From Ancylostoma caninum (lineage: Eukaryota > Nematoda > Chromadorea > Rhabditida > Ancylostomatidae): DNA of 64,000 nt. Both the position numbers and the translations under genes were made by a program. Each line of letters starts with the position of its first letter. Within the stretch, counting starts at the first letter, position 1. Where the stretch lies: positions 744,001 through 808,000 of the forward strand of contig JBAJFG010000172.1 in NCBI GenBank assembly GCA_037903475.1, read 5' to 3'. Of this stretch, positions 1 through 10,554 are shown piece by piece. Under the pieces are notes generated by a model. The model did no database searches and was not told the origin of the DNA. It worked only from the letters and a program-made list of their open reading frames with translations.

Positions 1-549
1 CCAAGTTTTTGCCTTCTCTGCTAAACTCTTCAACTAGGCTGATAGGCTTAAAACTTCTTTGCAACGTCCACGAATAACGTCGGTGTTGCACGACCGCTCG
101 TGGACAAACGTCGCCATCCAGACGATCTGTATGAAGACGCAAACAGAGACCAAGACAAGCCCTTACATACGTTGCTCAGTGAACTGTTCTGCTACAGATA
201 ACTATAAATTCAAGCTGTGGGATTCTTCGGTTAGTGGATAAATAGGCCCTGAAATACCTCACCTTTAAGAGACTTCGCCGATTCATCTGTTTCAAAAGGG
301 CCTGATTTAGTTCTAATGGAACCATAATTCAGCAGATTTGCTGACTCAAAGGACTATTAAATGGATGATAACGTTCAGCTTCCGCCGAGCTCGTACAATA
401 CGACGTTCTCTCTCCACATGCGGCAGTGATTTTACAATAACATAATAGTCTGTTAAGAATGGAAGAAATAAAATGAAAGAATTTATTCGACAAGAAATCC
501 ACTGCAGCGGCTTCAACTCCCAAGAATTATAATGTACAGATTCGTGCGA
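1..549. other. Window start, no gene recognised
   Basis: Only short ORFs without supporting splice structure or recognisable protein sequence. It is the 3' flank of the minus-strand peptide gene that ends at 550. Confidence 0.5.
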
Positions 550-821
550 TTAAGCAGGTGGCGGTGGCGGCGATTGGCCGCTGGGTCCAGGTCCGTGGCA
601 TGGCGGCGGGTGTTGTCCACCTCCGGTCTGAGAGCCCGAACCACTCGTTCCAGTATTTTGGGCACCGGCTGCCATTGTTCCGCCTGGTGGAGGCGGAGCT
701 GGTGCTGGTGGCTGAAGTACGGTTATAAGATACGGGCGAGTTTCATTAACCAAAAACTCACCTCAGGCCTGGCATGAATAGCAGAACATAGCAGTAGAAC
801 GCAGGCAACTAATGCAATCAT
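550..821 (-). CDS. Small secreted Pro/Gly-rich peptide
   Basis: Two exons on the minus strand, 821-762 and 711-550, joined in phase 0 across a 50-nt intron (GTGAG donor, TTCAG acceptor), give 73 residues. Exon 1 encodes a compact signal peptide (MIALVACVLLLCSAIHA). The mature part is about 55 residues, dominated by Pro and Gly: a PAPAPPPP stretch, a Gly/Ser/Thr middle (TSGSGSQTGGGQ), a single Cys in PPPCHGPGP and a terminal poly-Pro run. The ATG lies directly behind a TTCCAG acceptor with no upstream exon in sight, which fits spliced-leader trans-splicing. A TATA motif lies 83 bp upstream. I do not recognise the family; a low-complexity secreted or structural peptide is the most that can be said. 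The splice model is well supported, the function is unknown. Confidence 0.6.
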
Positions 822-903
822 CTGGAATTTAGAAGGTAAGGAAGTTCCAGGAATAACAAGTTTACAAAGCTATGATGGATATCAGTCGCACAACGTGTCG
901 GTA

Positions 904-909
904 CTTATA
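904..909 (-). promoter_or_regulatory. TATA-like box of the small secreted peptide gene
   Basis: TATAAG on the minus strand, 83 bp upstream of the ATG at 821. The same ATG-proximal TATA arrangement is seen in front of most SXP/RAL-2 genes of this window. Confidence 0.4.
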
Positions 910-1129
910 CTCGCAGATAATTGTGTTTTCCATGTCTGTGATAGAAGATTTTGTGGGTTTTATTGCAGTAAATGACATGTTTTCACGTAGCGCTGCAAAA
1001 ACCAACGTATTCGGTCTCGATCACGAGACTGATCAGAGATGATTTTGGCTACTACCAGCATTGACGTGATACTATTAGATCTGGAGTTGCGAGAAGCGAA
1101 AACATGGACATTCAGGCAAGACTGTAGTA

Positions 1130-1375
1130 CTTGTGCCCAAATACCTGGGAAGAATAAGACCAGAATCAGATCTCGGATACAGCCTTTTAGTTGCTCGATG
1201 GATCTTTCAAGGCAGAATTCAATTGAAGTCGTTTTTCGGACAGGACAAAGCACCAGCTCACATGTCATGCTTGATTGAAAAATGGGATATCGAGTGCTCA
1301 TCCACCTGCTCTACTTCAGTCACTTACTAAAACAGATTTCAGGGGTTATGAAGACCTGCCCAGAGCCTCGAACAC
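1130..1375 (+). pseudogene. Degenerate Tc1/mariner transposase remnant
   Basis: One plus frame reads FFGQDKAPAHMSCLIEKW, which resembles the catalytic-core motif (QDNAPxHxS) of Tc1/mariner DDE/D transposases. After a shift of frame, VLIHLLYFSHLL follows at the place where the family has HPPYSPDL. The matching parts lie in different frames and the canonical Asn and Pro residues are changed, so the copy is dead. No inverted repeats were found around it. Identification rests on two short motifs in the right order and spacing. Confidence 0.35.
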
Positions 1376-1970
1376 GTTTTTTTTTCTGCAAAAGCTGTTG
1401 AAAATAGAGGGTTGGGAATAACCTAACCATCTGTGGGCGAGGTGACTTCACTAAGGCCGGTGGCATAGTTGACGCCGATAGTGTCGCTTGGGTTGATAAA
1501 ATGATAGGGGACATCCATCCCGACCCGTCATTTACCATACTGGTCGATCTGGCAACTTCGTTAAAAAATTGGCCATCGCAGCTATTCCTATGTCGGAATA
1601 AGCCACTTGTTTCCAAATGAATAGAGGGTATTCAGAATTATAACTGGCAGTTTATAGCTCCTCATTTTTATTTTTATTACGTAGTTCTTATCCTTTCTGT
1701 ATTCCATACACATACATATACGGCCGCAAATTCAAGCTAAAAAAGTTTTGTTAATATGCGTCAGAGCCATCGCGACGCGACGGTTTGTCAAGTGTGTTAT
1801 CGGCGAAAGCATCTCATGGTTTGTGTCGCAATTGATCGAGATGTGATTTGTTTTTTTTTCACTGTAGACAATAAACATATCCTATGGCATTATTCCAATT
1901 CGCACATAGATTCTTTTTCCATTATATTTTTTCTTGGTTCCTATAATCTTGAGCATACAATACTGCTCTG

Positions 1971-2277
1971 ATGTTGAAAAGCTACGCTCACTATCGCTCA
2001 TCGTCGATTCGCCATAATACCTCTAGAGCTATTCCGAACAAAAAGATAGTTCTTCTTGACGAGCTTTCTCTCTCTAATGGTCTACACGACCTCAATTTAG
2101 GACCTTCGCCTTCAACTTCCTCTAAGAAATCGATACATCGATCGATGCTGAACTATGTACCATTGCAAGAGCAGTGGAAAAACGTATGTTGAATTGGATC
2201 TCAAGCTTTCGGTTCATAAGTGATCACAATTTTAGGCCTATGTGACCGTAATCCAAGCATGGTTTACCCATGAATGA
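1971..2277 (+). CDS. Possible two-exon small gene, unknown
   Basis: An ORF from ATG 1971 runs to a strong donor (AAC then GTATGT at 2184). A 52-nt intron with a TTTTAG acceptor leads in phase 0 to a short exon (2236-2277) ending in TGA, for 84 residues in all. The protein is basic and Ser-rich, with a GPSPSTSSKKS stretch and a C-terminus around WFTHE. No signal peptide or known domain is visible. The good splice pair and preserved frame argue for a real exon pair, possibly the 3' end of a longer gene whose earlier exons I cannot place. The upstream frame is closed by a stop just before the ATG. Confidence 0.25.
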
Positions 2278-3117
2278 CTGATTCTCTGTGATCTCTTATA
2301 AATATCCATCATATTTGCTCTACGTTGATCGAATCCACGCTGATGGGCATACTTTGTTTCCTCCTCTATTTTCTGTGTCAGTGGTCCAATTTCCTATCCC
2401 GGGGTAATTTTCTTTTGCTTGGCCATTCCTAGCATTACCTGCTCTCACGATTTCATTCTTAACCATTGTAAATCTATAATAGTTCAAAGCTTATCCATTT
2501 CTGCCGAGCAGCACACTACCTATTTTCTTTTCTTCCCACCCTGGCAGCAAGCAGAAGCTCTGATAAACCGTCCAGCGATTCCATATTCTACCTAAATTAC
2601 CTCATTTTACACCTACTATATATAAGCTCTTGTGCCCCACATGAGCAATTTTTTGATATTAGATTTCAGATTCTTCGAAATTTCATTCAGCAAAACATTC
2701 AGAACGCTATTCTGAGGTGGTTACTCTTCAGAAGCAGTGCCGTACTCAGCAAGGGAAGTGCGAAGAAGGTGGGGTCTCCGCCGCTGCAAGGACCCAGATC
2801 GAAAATAAAACTAATAGACATATCTTTTATGATGACAAATAATTAATGTGAATTATTTTAAGAATAATAATAAAAATAAACAATAAATAAGCTAATACAA
2901 TACTGTTGTTTGTTTCGTGAGCTGGTTTCAAAAATTTGGCTACACATTCTCAAGAAGGTGGCGCCTCCCCCCCCCCCCGGCGTCCGCTACTCTCCGGAGA
3001 AGAAACTTTAACGCTGAAAAAAATCAACTATTCTTTATTACAAGAAGTCTGGATTCACTGAATGTTGTTCGTAGCAACGAAATAGAGTTTAATTTTTGTG
3101 TTCCTTCTTGTTCTTCA
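2278..3117. other. Intergenic, AT-rich
   Basis: No gene recognised. 2850-2900 is an A/T-rich stretch rich in AATAA motifs. It is the 3' flank of the minus-strand SXP gene ending at 3118. Confidence 0.5.
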
Positions 3118-6100
3118 TTACTCATGAGCCATACTTGCTTCTCCCGCATTCTCATGTTCTTCCTGGAAAGGAAAACGAAGAATGAACAACAAGGAATTGT
3201 CGAGCAGAAACAAGACTCCTCACAGCAATATCCATGCTATCAGTTGGCTGCTCCGAATATTTCATTGGCCTCTGACCAAACATCGAAATTTGCGGGAAGA
3301 ACGAGTCCATTTGGCCAGGTGCTGGTCTAGGGCCGCCACCAATTAACTTCTTGATCAGATCGAAACCACCCATGAATCCGTTGCTGTTCCAGTGTGGAAG
3401 CTTGAACTGGAAGTGGTATTAATGAACAGCTGCGGTTGGACCGAGGGTTTTAAGAGCTCAGGGCTTACCAGAAGCATATCGATGCCAGTTACTCTTGTGA
3501 TGGTTGACATTATCTGGAAAATCAAAAATTATTGCTAGGCAGAAATTCTATTTTCCTACGCTAGACATTAAAAAAATTATCGAACGGTGCTTTATTTATG
3601 TACATACTTTGCACCGGATCTATCCAGATGTCCAGTACTTTAACAGGATTACGCTAGAAAAAATGCGATGAAGATTTATCATTTTGTTCCCACGAAATCT
3701 TCTGAAACTGTGGAAAGGAGGTTATTTGATGCGCTGGCCGTCAAATTCCAAATTCATGATATAAAATTCCTGAAGAGATATAGAAGAGTTTATGATCAAG
3801 TTCCAAAATTTGGACGAAGTATGAATTCAAGGAAAGATTACTCTCAGTTCTTATAAATTTGAGATTTCAACACTTGTACCACCGTCCTAATATGTACTAT
3901 TTACATATACATACTTCCTCGATCTTCCTAATCATCTATCTCAGCCAGCGTTCTAGGTCAAATGGTCCAACGGGTCACCTGAACAGTAGCAGGATCCAGA
4001 GAGCGGAAGTAGGCGTCAGTCGCGTTCCCCAGATCCTTGATGCTTTGCTGGTCGTTCTGAATGATGCTCACCAGATGTTGGAACAAACCTGGCAATGAGT
4101 TCACGATCCTGAAATTGATTTCGCTGTGAAATTTCATGGAAGTATGTTGTTTCGAATAAATATCACTTTACATGGTAGCATTTGCAAGGGTCTCAGTTCG
4201 ACGAGCTTCACTTTTACCCTCAATGGTGGCGAATTGATCCTGAAATTGGTGGATTCGATCGTTTTCTATGCGAGCTGTTGATCTCTTATCTTGTTTCCCA
4301 GACTGAGGAAAACTTTGGTATACATATATGTATTCAACCTTCTTTCTCTTTTTTTATCCTATTACTGTTGTCAACTCCATTTTAATCCATTTTTTCCACA
4401 GTACTGGGGGCCTCTTTGGTCATGTTAGGTAGGATACAGGCTATTTTTTCCCAAAACTAATTGTTTTTGAATAATTTTCAAATGGGTGTAATGGGTGCAA
4501 ACTCACTTTCAAGCCGTTCTTACTAGCCCACTCTGACATTTTCACCTTCATCTCTGCAATAGTGCTGTTCTCTGCGTTGTGCGTGATATTCTGAAAGGGA
4601 TCCGCCCATGTTAGCCGTAATCTTTAATGAATGAAGTGATAAAAGTATTCCTACCATGAACTCTTCCATGCCCTCTTTGCTGACGTTTCCAAGGAGCTGT
4701 CCCATTGGGCCGGCATGAGTGGGGAGTGAAAACCCATTCGAGATTTGTTCCTGTAAAAGAGTAAACTCTATAGAAGACTTCATGGAAGAGAACTGTTTCA
4801 AGCCTATGCAGTTCAAAATATTTTTTACTGTTTATATTTCAATAAACTCCTTTTACAACGCGATTTAAGTGTGCGCTGTACTGAAATTCTGGTAACAACT
4901 GAGTTCCGTTTTATTTATGGAAAGACTACTAGAAAAGACATTTTTTTATGACAATCTTTTCATGGGTCAAAGCGATCATAATTATTAATAGAAGAAAACT
5001 TATCGAAGTTGTGGACAAGAGAAAAAGACCAAATTTGACATACTCCATTTAAGGGCACATAAGAAGCTTACACCCAGCGATGAGTCTCCCCCCTAGTCTC
5101 TATGAAGTTGTATTTAATTTTCCAGTTTCTCTTTAAAATCATTTTCCTAACGGATTCAGTCTTCTGGAAATAAAGGTCCTCCTGCTCCTGGATATCCATT
5201 GGTACCTTCCCATGTCTATGGACGTTTCCAGTCATGCTATTAGCTACCCGCTAATCTGTGTGAATTGGACGAGTTCTCCTGGCAAAAACGAGTAGAATTC
5301 GTCCGAGAGGCTTGTGCCAATCAACGCTGACAAGCATTTTCAAGAATAGTCAGACGTCTGCTTTTATTCTATTTTCTACTCGGTGAACTCGTCCATCCTG
5401 GATGAACCGGAGGCTTAGAGCTTCCCCAGAAACCTTCATGAATAGCACCACTGCTCAAGCGCTACCTACTGCCACTGTCTGTAGAATGAATACTTGGGAG
5501 TACAGAGCGCTAGCGACAGCTGACGTCAGCTTTTCTCGCCTTGGTTAAACAGCCCGCGAACAAACATTGGTCGGAAAAAGCATCCGAAATGTGAGAAGGA
5601 AGTATCAGTGGGTCCGGAAACAGAAGCGAAACAGGCACTTACAAACATCTTCGCGGAAGTTTTTCGGTTGAGTGGTCATTGAGTGACCCAAGGCTAAAAT
5701 TCGGGATTTTCCGAGGATTCAAATGCATCCAGGGATTTCCATAGAAAATTTGGCTAAACATGATTGTGGCACAAAAATTGGTGTAGAAATGCACTTGCTT
5801 AGTATCTCATATAGAGGAAGCATAATGTTCTACTATAGCACATAGTGTCGGTACTGGGATTGGCTCAACTATGTCGATTGCATATAACAATTTTTTCATT
5901 TTTTTTCAGATATTCAGTCATTATTACCCTTGCAACTCCTTCTGAATCATGTTTCTATTTCACCACTCATTTAAGAGTTACTTTATTTCCTACTTCAACT
6001 CTTACGTATGCTTGGAGCCCTTGACCACCAAAAATACTCACCCCAATCTTAGAGGTCATATTGGCAAGAAGGTCGCCAATCTTAGAGAAGTTGCCAGAAA

Positions 6101-6568
6101 ATGGATGCTGAACCTGTGGCTCCTAAAAGTATGCAAATATACTGGATCCAGAAAAAAACACGAATATTCAAAACTTACGAAAATTCCAGGCTGAGTCATG
6201 ATCATATTCGGATGCATGGGCCCTTCTAGAGTCATGATACCTTGATTTCCTGTTTGGACCATTGGCTGCTTTTCTGGCCTTATGTCCTTGGTCCCGTGGA
6301 AAGGTTGGAAATTCATCGAAGGGCTATCTGGGGCTTGTAACCCATTGTTTACTGGTCCTTGGGCTGGATGCATAGGCTCGTTCAGAGTCATGATACCTTG
6401 GTTTCCTGACTGGAACATTGGCAGCACTGATGGCCTAATATCCTTTGTGTTGCTTGCTGCCCCTTGAGCGGGATCCATCACATTCCGCTGGATCTGCGCT
6501 GTTGCCAGGTCACCATTAGGCTGACCAGCAGCAAACCCGAAGCACAGCAGGAGAATTGCTGCTCTCAT
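3118..6568 (-). CDS. SXP/RAL-2 (DUF148) secreted protein, divergent long member
   Basis: Nine minus-strand exons join in frame: 6568-6179, 6122-6042, 4750-4655, 4590-4507, 4239-4172, 4108-3979, 3513-3469, 3406-3224 and 3162-3118, giving 373 residues. A signal peptide (MRAAILLLCFGFAAG) is followed by an N-terminal region carrying two copies of a roughly 30-residue repeat (KDIRP, PMxQxGNQGIMTL, PMHP). The SXP/RAL-2 domain spans about residues 170-300: LLGNVSKEGMEEF, then MKVKMSEWASKNGLK, then IVNSLPGLFQHLV. A hydrophobic/Gly-Pro tail and a short acidic end (EEHENAGEASMAHE) follow. SXP/RAL-2 proteins are nematode-specific secreted antigens of unclear biochemical role. Unlike its neighbours, its second half-domain is split by an intron (68 + 130 nt). 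Without the last splice, the frame ends at 3152 instead. The 1.3-kb intron 4751-6041 could hide another phase-0 exon. Confidence 0.75.
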
Positions 6569-6729
6569 CCCTAAAAATTCTGAACTGTTTCGTCGTAAAT
6601 TTAAAAAATACGAGTTTTTTCCAATGGAAAAAATAGAAGGTTAAGTTGGAGTGTCAGAGAATTTGTCAATAGTAAATTGGGCTTTGGGAGATGTCGCGGG
6701 ATTTAGCGAGAATTAGTGATCCCACTGGT

Positions 6730-6735
6730 TTTATA
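6730..6735 (-). promoter_or_regulatory. TATA box of the divergent SXP/RAL-2 gene
   Basis: TATAAA on the minus strand within GGATATAAAACC, about 160 bp upstream of the ATG at 6568. Confidence 0.4.
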
Positions 6736-6739
6736 TCCA

Positions 6740-7719
6740 CGGCGGATTACAGTGATACAGCTCATTTGCGCTAAGCCGTCAGCTTCGCTCGCAATTTTTT
6801 TTGGGGTAGCCCTATCTGAAAAAGCGACAGTTTAGGGAGTTCTCTTTCACACCTGGGATTTATTGCTGACTTTACACTCGGTTCTACTATACCATAAACC
6901 TTGTTTATTGCCACAAAGTTCGGGATTTTTTGGAGCAAGAAGAAAAGCGGTTACCCAGAAATCGTGGTCCTTTCCAGGCTTCTTCATGTGATCATTCGAA
7001 GGTGGCATGCAGCGCTGTTTTCGCAAGCGCCCTTCGCTTTTCTGGTGCACGTCACATGCACAGCGTTTGCAGTGGAAGTTTTTAGGCAAACGGAGTTCTG
7101 CAATGTAATTTGAATTGTATTTTGCCACCTGCTATCCTGATATCAGCATACATATGTAAATGAAATGCCTTGAAAAAGTTCGTAAGGAACAAAGATGAAG
7201 AGAAAAGTAGAAGATTAGCAGCACCAGAACAGTTCGACGAATTCGTAGCTAGGCCACGCCCACAGCCCACCTAAAGTCTGGCGACTTTTGATCAACTTTT
7301 ACAATGTACATAGATCAGTGGTCCTTGGAAGAACTCGGCGACAGTCTGTAGTCATGACTGAGGCGATGATGTCAACATAACTACAACATTATGCCAAAGA
7401 AACGAAGCCACCCAGGACGTCAGCTCACATGAAGGTGACTAAACTCACCTACGGTCGACGACTTGGGAAGACAACCTCATTGTTTAGATCTAATTGCAGT
7501 GCAGAGTGTCTCAACAATCATTATTAGGCGGTCCTGCGCTTACAAAAACTAAGGTCTTTCCGTCGAGGAAATCAAAATGGCGCTTAAAGGCACAGCCCGC
7601 TTTATTCCGTTGTTGGAGTTGAAGACATATCCTAACCTTCTGGTCATGTTGATCCCAGTAATGTACATCAACAGACTCAAAAGTGACAAAAGCTCCATTT
7701 TTGAAGCAGTCGAAATGGC
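6740..7719. other. Intergenic, no gene recognised
   Basis: A 93-codon minus ORF (7128-6847) with scattered Cys residues lies here, but it has no signal, family match or splice context. Nothing else supports a gene. Confidence 0.4.
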
Positions 7720-7893
7720 TACAGTTTTGGAGCCCGGAGGTGGATCGCTCCAAAAATCTAATTGCTGTGCTGCCTGCCTGCCACGGCTGCAGCGTTGGCC
7801 AACGAGTCTTATCGTGTTCAATCGATAAAGATCTACGGCTTCACACGTCAACTCGAGTTAGCAATCTGTTACAGGCTCCGTTCAGGAAGACGG
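7720..7893 (+). repeat. Dispersed repeat, copy 1
   Basis: About 170 bp resembling 34803-35003 in opposite orientation. Both encode a conserved run AVLPAxHGCSxG in one frame, followed by related sequence up to a GTTC-rich end. It is probably a fragment of an interspersed repeat; the parent element is not identified. Confidence 0.45.
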
Positions 7894-7899
7894 GTTTAA

Positions 7900-8547
7900 C
7901 CCATTGACGACCGTGCGCATTTTTGCGTGTCTGGCGCGTGGGACCAACGCCCCTTTCAAGAGCGCGGCGCCGGCAGAGTTCCACACCGTTACGATAAGAT
8001 AATTAGGACTAAACAGATCGTTTTGCAGAAATAACTTGAAAACCTAGTTCCAGAAGATTACTAGTATCATAGGACCAAAAAAGGAGAGAATCTAAACGCT
8101 TCTGGATTCCATCAAGGCCGAAGGAAGTTTGTAGAGGGTGTTTTCAGTGTTATAAGGGAGTGTTCAGAAAGTATACAGGTTCGTACGGCTCTAACCTGAT
8201 GAATAAGGAAGTGCAGGATGTAATGAACGTGTTTTTATGTAGGAAACGTGGCCTTTCTTCAGAATATTTCCATCCACTACACAAAAAATGTAAAGCGATT
8301 TCCCTCGATTTCAAAATCTCATCCTTTTCATGATATTTGTCGCAATAAAGGAGAACAATTTCTTGAACCACAGTTGTTTTAGACCTTTTTAGGAAGTATT
8401 GTACACATTTTATGTCGAAATACTACAAAATAGTTCGAAAAATGGGTCCAGTACTTGATAATAGGGGCGCGGCTCACCGGTGAGCCGCGCGGTCCCACGC
8501 GACCAAAAAAGCGCGGCTCACCGGTGAGCCACGCGGTCGCCAATGGG
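7900..8547. mobile_element. piggyBac-like MITE flanked by TTAA
   Basis: The element starts CCCATTGACGACCG and ends in the reverse complement CCCATTGGCGACCG, so the terminal inverted repeats match at 13 of 14 positions. A further shared CGCGTGGGACC lies inside each end. Both ends abut TTAA (7896-7899 and 8548-8551), the target duplication typical of the piggyBac superfamily, whose termini commonly begin with CCC. Near the right end the 12-bp palindrome CTCACCGGTGAG occurs twice. No transposase ORF is visible in 648 bp, so this is a non-autonomous copy. Confidence 0.7.
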
Positions 8548-8551
8548 TTAA

Positions 8552-8952
8552 AGACGATTTTGAAACAATTTACCAATACCGCCCGATTCAGCCTGTGGAG
8601 AAGATGTATAATAGAATCTGCCATTATCTCAACCATGAATTTAAGCTGGATCCCTGCCTTCAAGGATGTTCGGAACAGCCTGAAGATTAGGCTCATGAGC
8701 CGCAACACCTGCAGCATGGCAATCAGGGTTTTTGCTGTGGTAAGGAACGAAAAAAATCAGCTTGAAATTAATCCACCGATTGTTAACTTCATCTAAGGGC
8801 AGCATTCGTTTGACAGCTACTGCCCCGATAGATTTGATAGGGGAGTTCGTATTTTTCCCTTAAAAAAGAGCTGAAAATTCTACGGAGCAGTCGTAGAAGT
8901 AGAAGCTACGTGGATGACTTGGAATTATTTGATTTGCTGGATCAAGCGTCTT
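8552..8952. other. Spacer between MITE and tandem duplication
   Basis: No gene recognised. It gives the unique left flank of the 801-bp duplication. Confidence 0.5.
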
Positions 8953-9753
8953 TCAGACCAGGTGAAGTAGTGGCCAATAAAATTAGTAATGCTAGTTTAA
9001 AAGTGAAAAAGTGAGAGAAAAAATTATAACAATGGGTACCTAATTGCTCGTTTTGTTCCCTAACCATATACGGGTAATTAGGTTAAAGGAATAAGGTTCT
9101 CCTGGGAACTCATCAGTATGGGAAGGAGGACCTTATAGATTAGAAATAATATTAGTAAAAACTCACCTCTGAGTACTCCTGTTGTTAGAATAAAAGTAGT
9201 AGAAGTAGTGTATGTAGTTAAAAATAAATAAGAAGAATGTCTTAAATAGTTGAGTGTAACCACCATTTTCTGTAGAAGATACTCAGGTACAGGTTACAAC
9301 GTCATAAATGGTCTGAATCCTAATTTGCGTCACTTCTGATGCACCCACTGTTTTTTCCTATGGTTTTTATCTCCAAAAAGTGTGTTCTGCTTGCTTTCCT
9401 GTTCGATAGCATGTAGCTATTTAGGATTTTCAGAGATCCAGCAAGTTTTTCAAGGAAACACCGATATGTTTGATCATAAAAAAACCAAACACCGTTGTTC
9501 ATCTGCAGTAGCAAAATTTGCTCTTATCAGGAACGGTGCATCAGCACGTCCCTTCCATATTTTCGAAAATACAAAAACCTCTTATTCTTTTTGGTCCTGT
9601 CATAGATAAGAGATTCGAAAGTGTTGTTATCTAAAGGTTTTGATGCTGATGTTGTCGCGGTCGATGACTCACATGAAGCGAATTCATTCCATTCAGCCAA
9701 GCATTTCAATTGTTACGTAAATGGCACTAAAGATCAAACGGATCGCGCGCGTC
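8953..9753. repeat. 801-bp tandem duplication, unit 1
   Basis: The unit starts TCAGACCAGGTGAAGTAG and ends GATCGCGCGCGTC. Every ORF in it recurs with identical translation exactly 801 bp downstream. No recognised gene is contained. The translations from one unit to the next show no difference. Confidence 0.9.
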
Positions 9754-10554
9754 TCAGACCAGGTGAAGTAGTGGCCAATAAAATTAGTAATGCTAGTTTA
9801 AAAGTGAAAAAGTGAGAGAAAAAATTATAACAATGGGTACCTAATTGCTCGTTTTGTTCCCTAACCATATACGGGTAATTAGGTTAAAGGAATAAGGTTC
9901 TCCTGGGAACTCATCAGTATGGGAAGGAGGACCTTATAGATTAGAAATAATATTAGTAAAAACTCACCTCTGAGTACTCCTGTTGTTAGAATAAAAGTAG
10001 TAGAAGTAGTGTATGTAGTTAAAAATAAATAAGAAGAATGTCTTAAATAGTTGAGTGTAACCACCATTTTCTGTAGAAGATACTCAGGTACAGGTTACAA
10101 CGTCATAAATGGTCTGAATCCTAATTTGCGTCACTTCTGATGCACCCACTGTTTTTTCCTATGGTTTTTATCTCCAAAAAGTGTGTTCTGCTTGCTTTCC
10201 TGTTCGATAGCATGTAGCTATTTAGGATTTTCAGAGATCCAGCAAGTTTTTCAAGGAAACACCGATATGTTTGATCATAAAAAAACCAAACACCGTTGTT
10301 CATCTGCAGTAGCAAAATTTGCTCTTATCAGGAACGGTGCATCAGCACGTCCCTTCCATATTTTCGAAAATACAAAAACCTCTTATTCTTTTTGGTCCTG
10401 TCATAGATAAGAGATTCGAAAGTGTTGTTATCTAAAGGTTTTGATGCTGATGTTGTCGCGGTCGATGACTCACATGAAGCGAATTCATTCCATTCAGCCA
10501 AGCATTTCAATTGTTACGTAAATGGCACTAAAGATCAAACGGATCGCGCGCGTC
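9754..10554. repeat. 801-bp tandem duplication, unit 2
   Basis: Second unit of the direct repeat, ending where the sequence changes from GTCTCAGACC to GTCTCGCCTG. The shared TCTC at the ends of the units could be the microhomology used in the duplication, or the repeat may be an assembly duplicate. A 64-codon plus ORF (9621-9815) exists only because it spans the junction. Confidence 0.9.

Noticed and set aside
6847..7128. 93-codon minus ORF with C-x2-C-x-C and further Cys
   Set aside because: Basic, irregular composition, no signal peptide, splice context or family resemblance. The overlapping plus ORF is equally long.
9621..9815. 64-codon ORF spanning the junction of the 801-bp units
   Set aside because: It exists only because of the tandem junction and has no counterpart at the end of unit 2.
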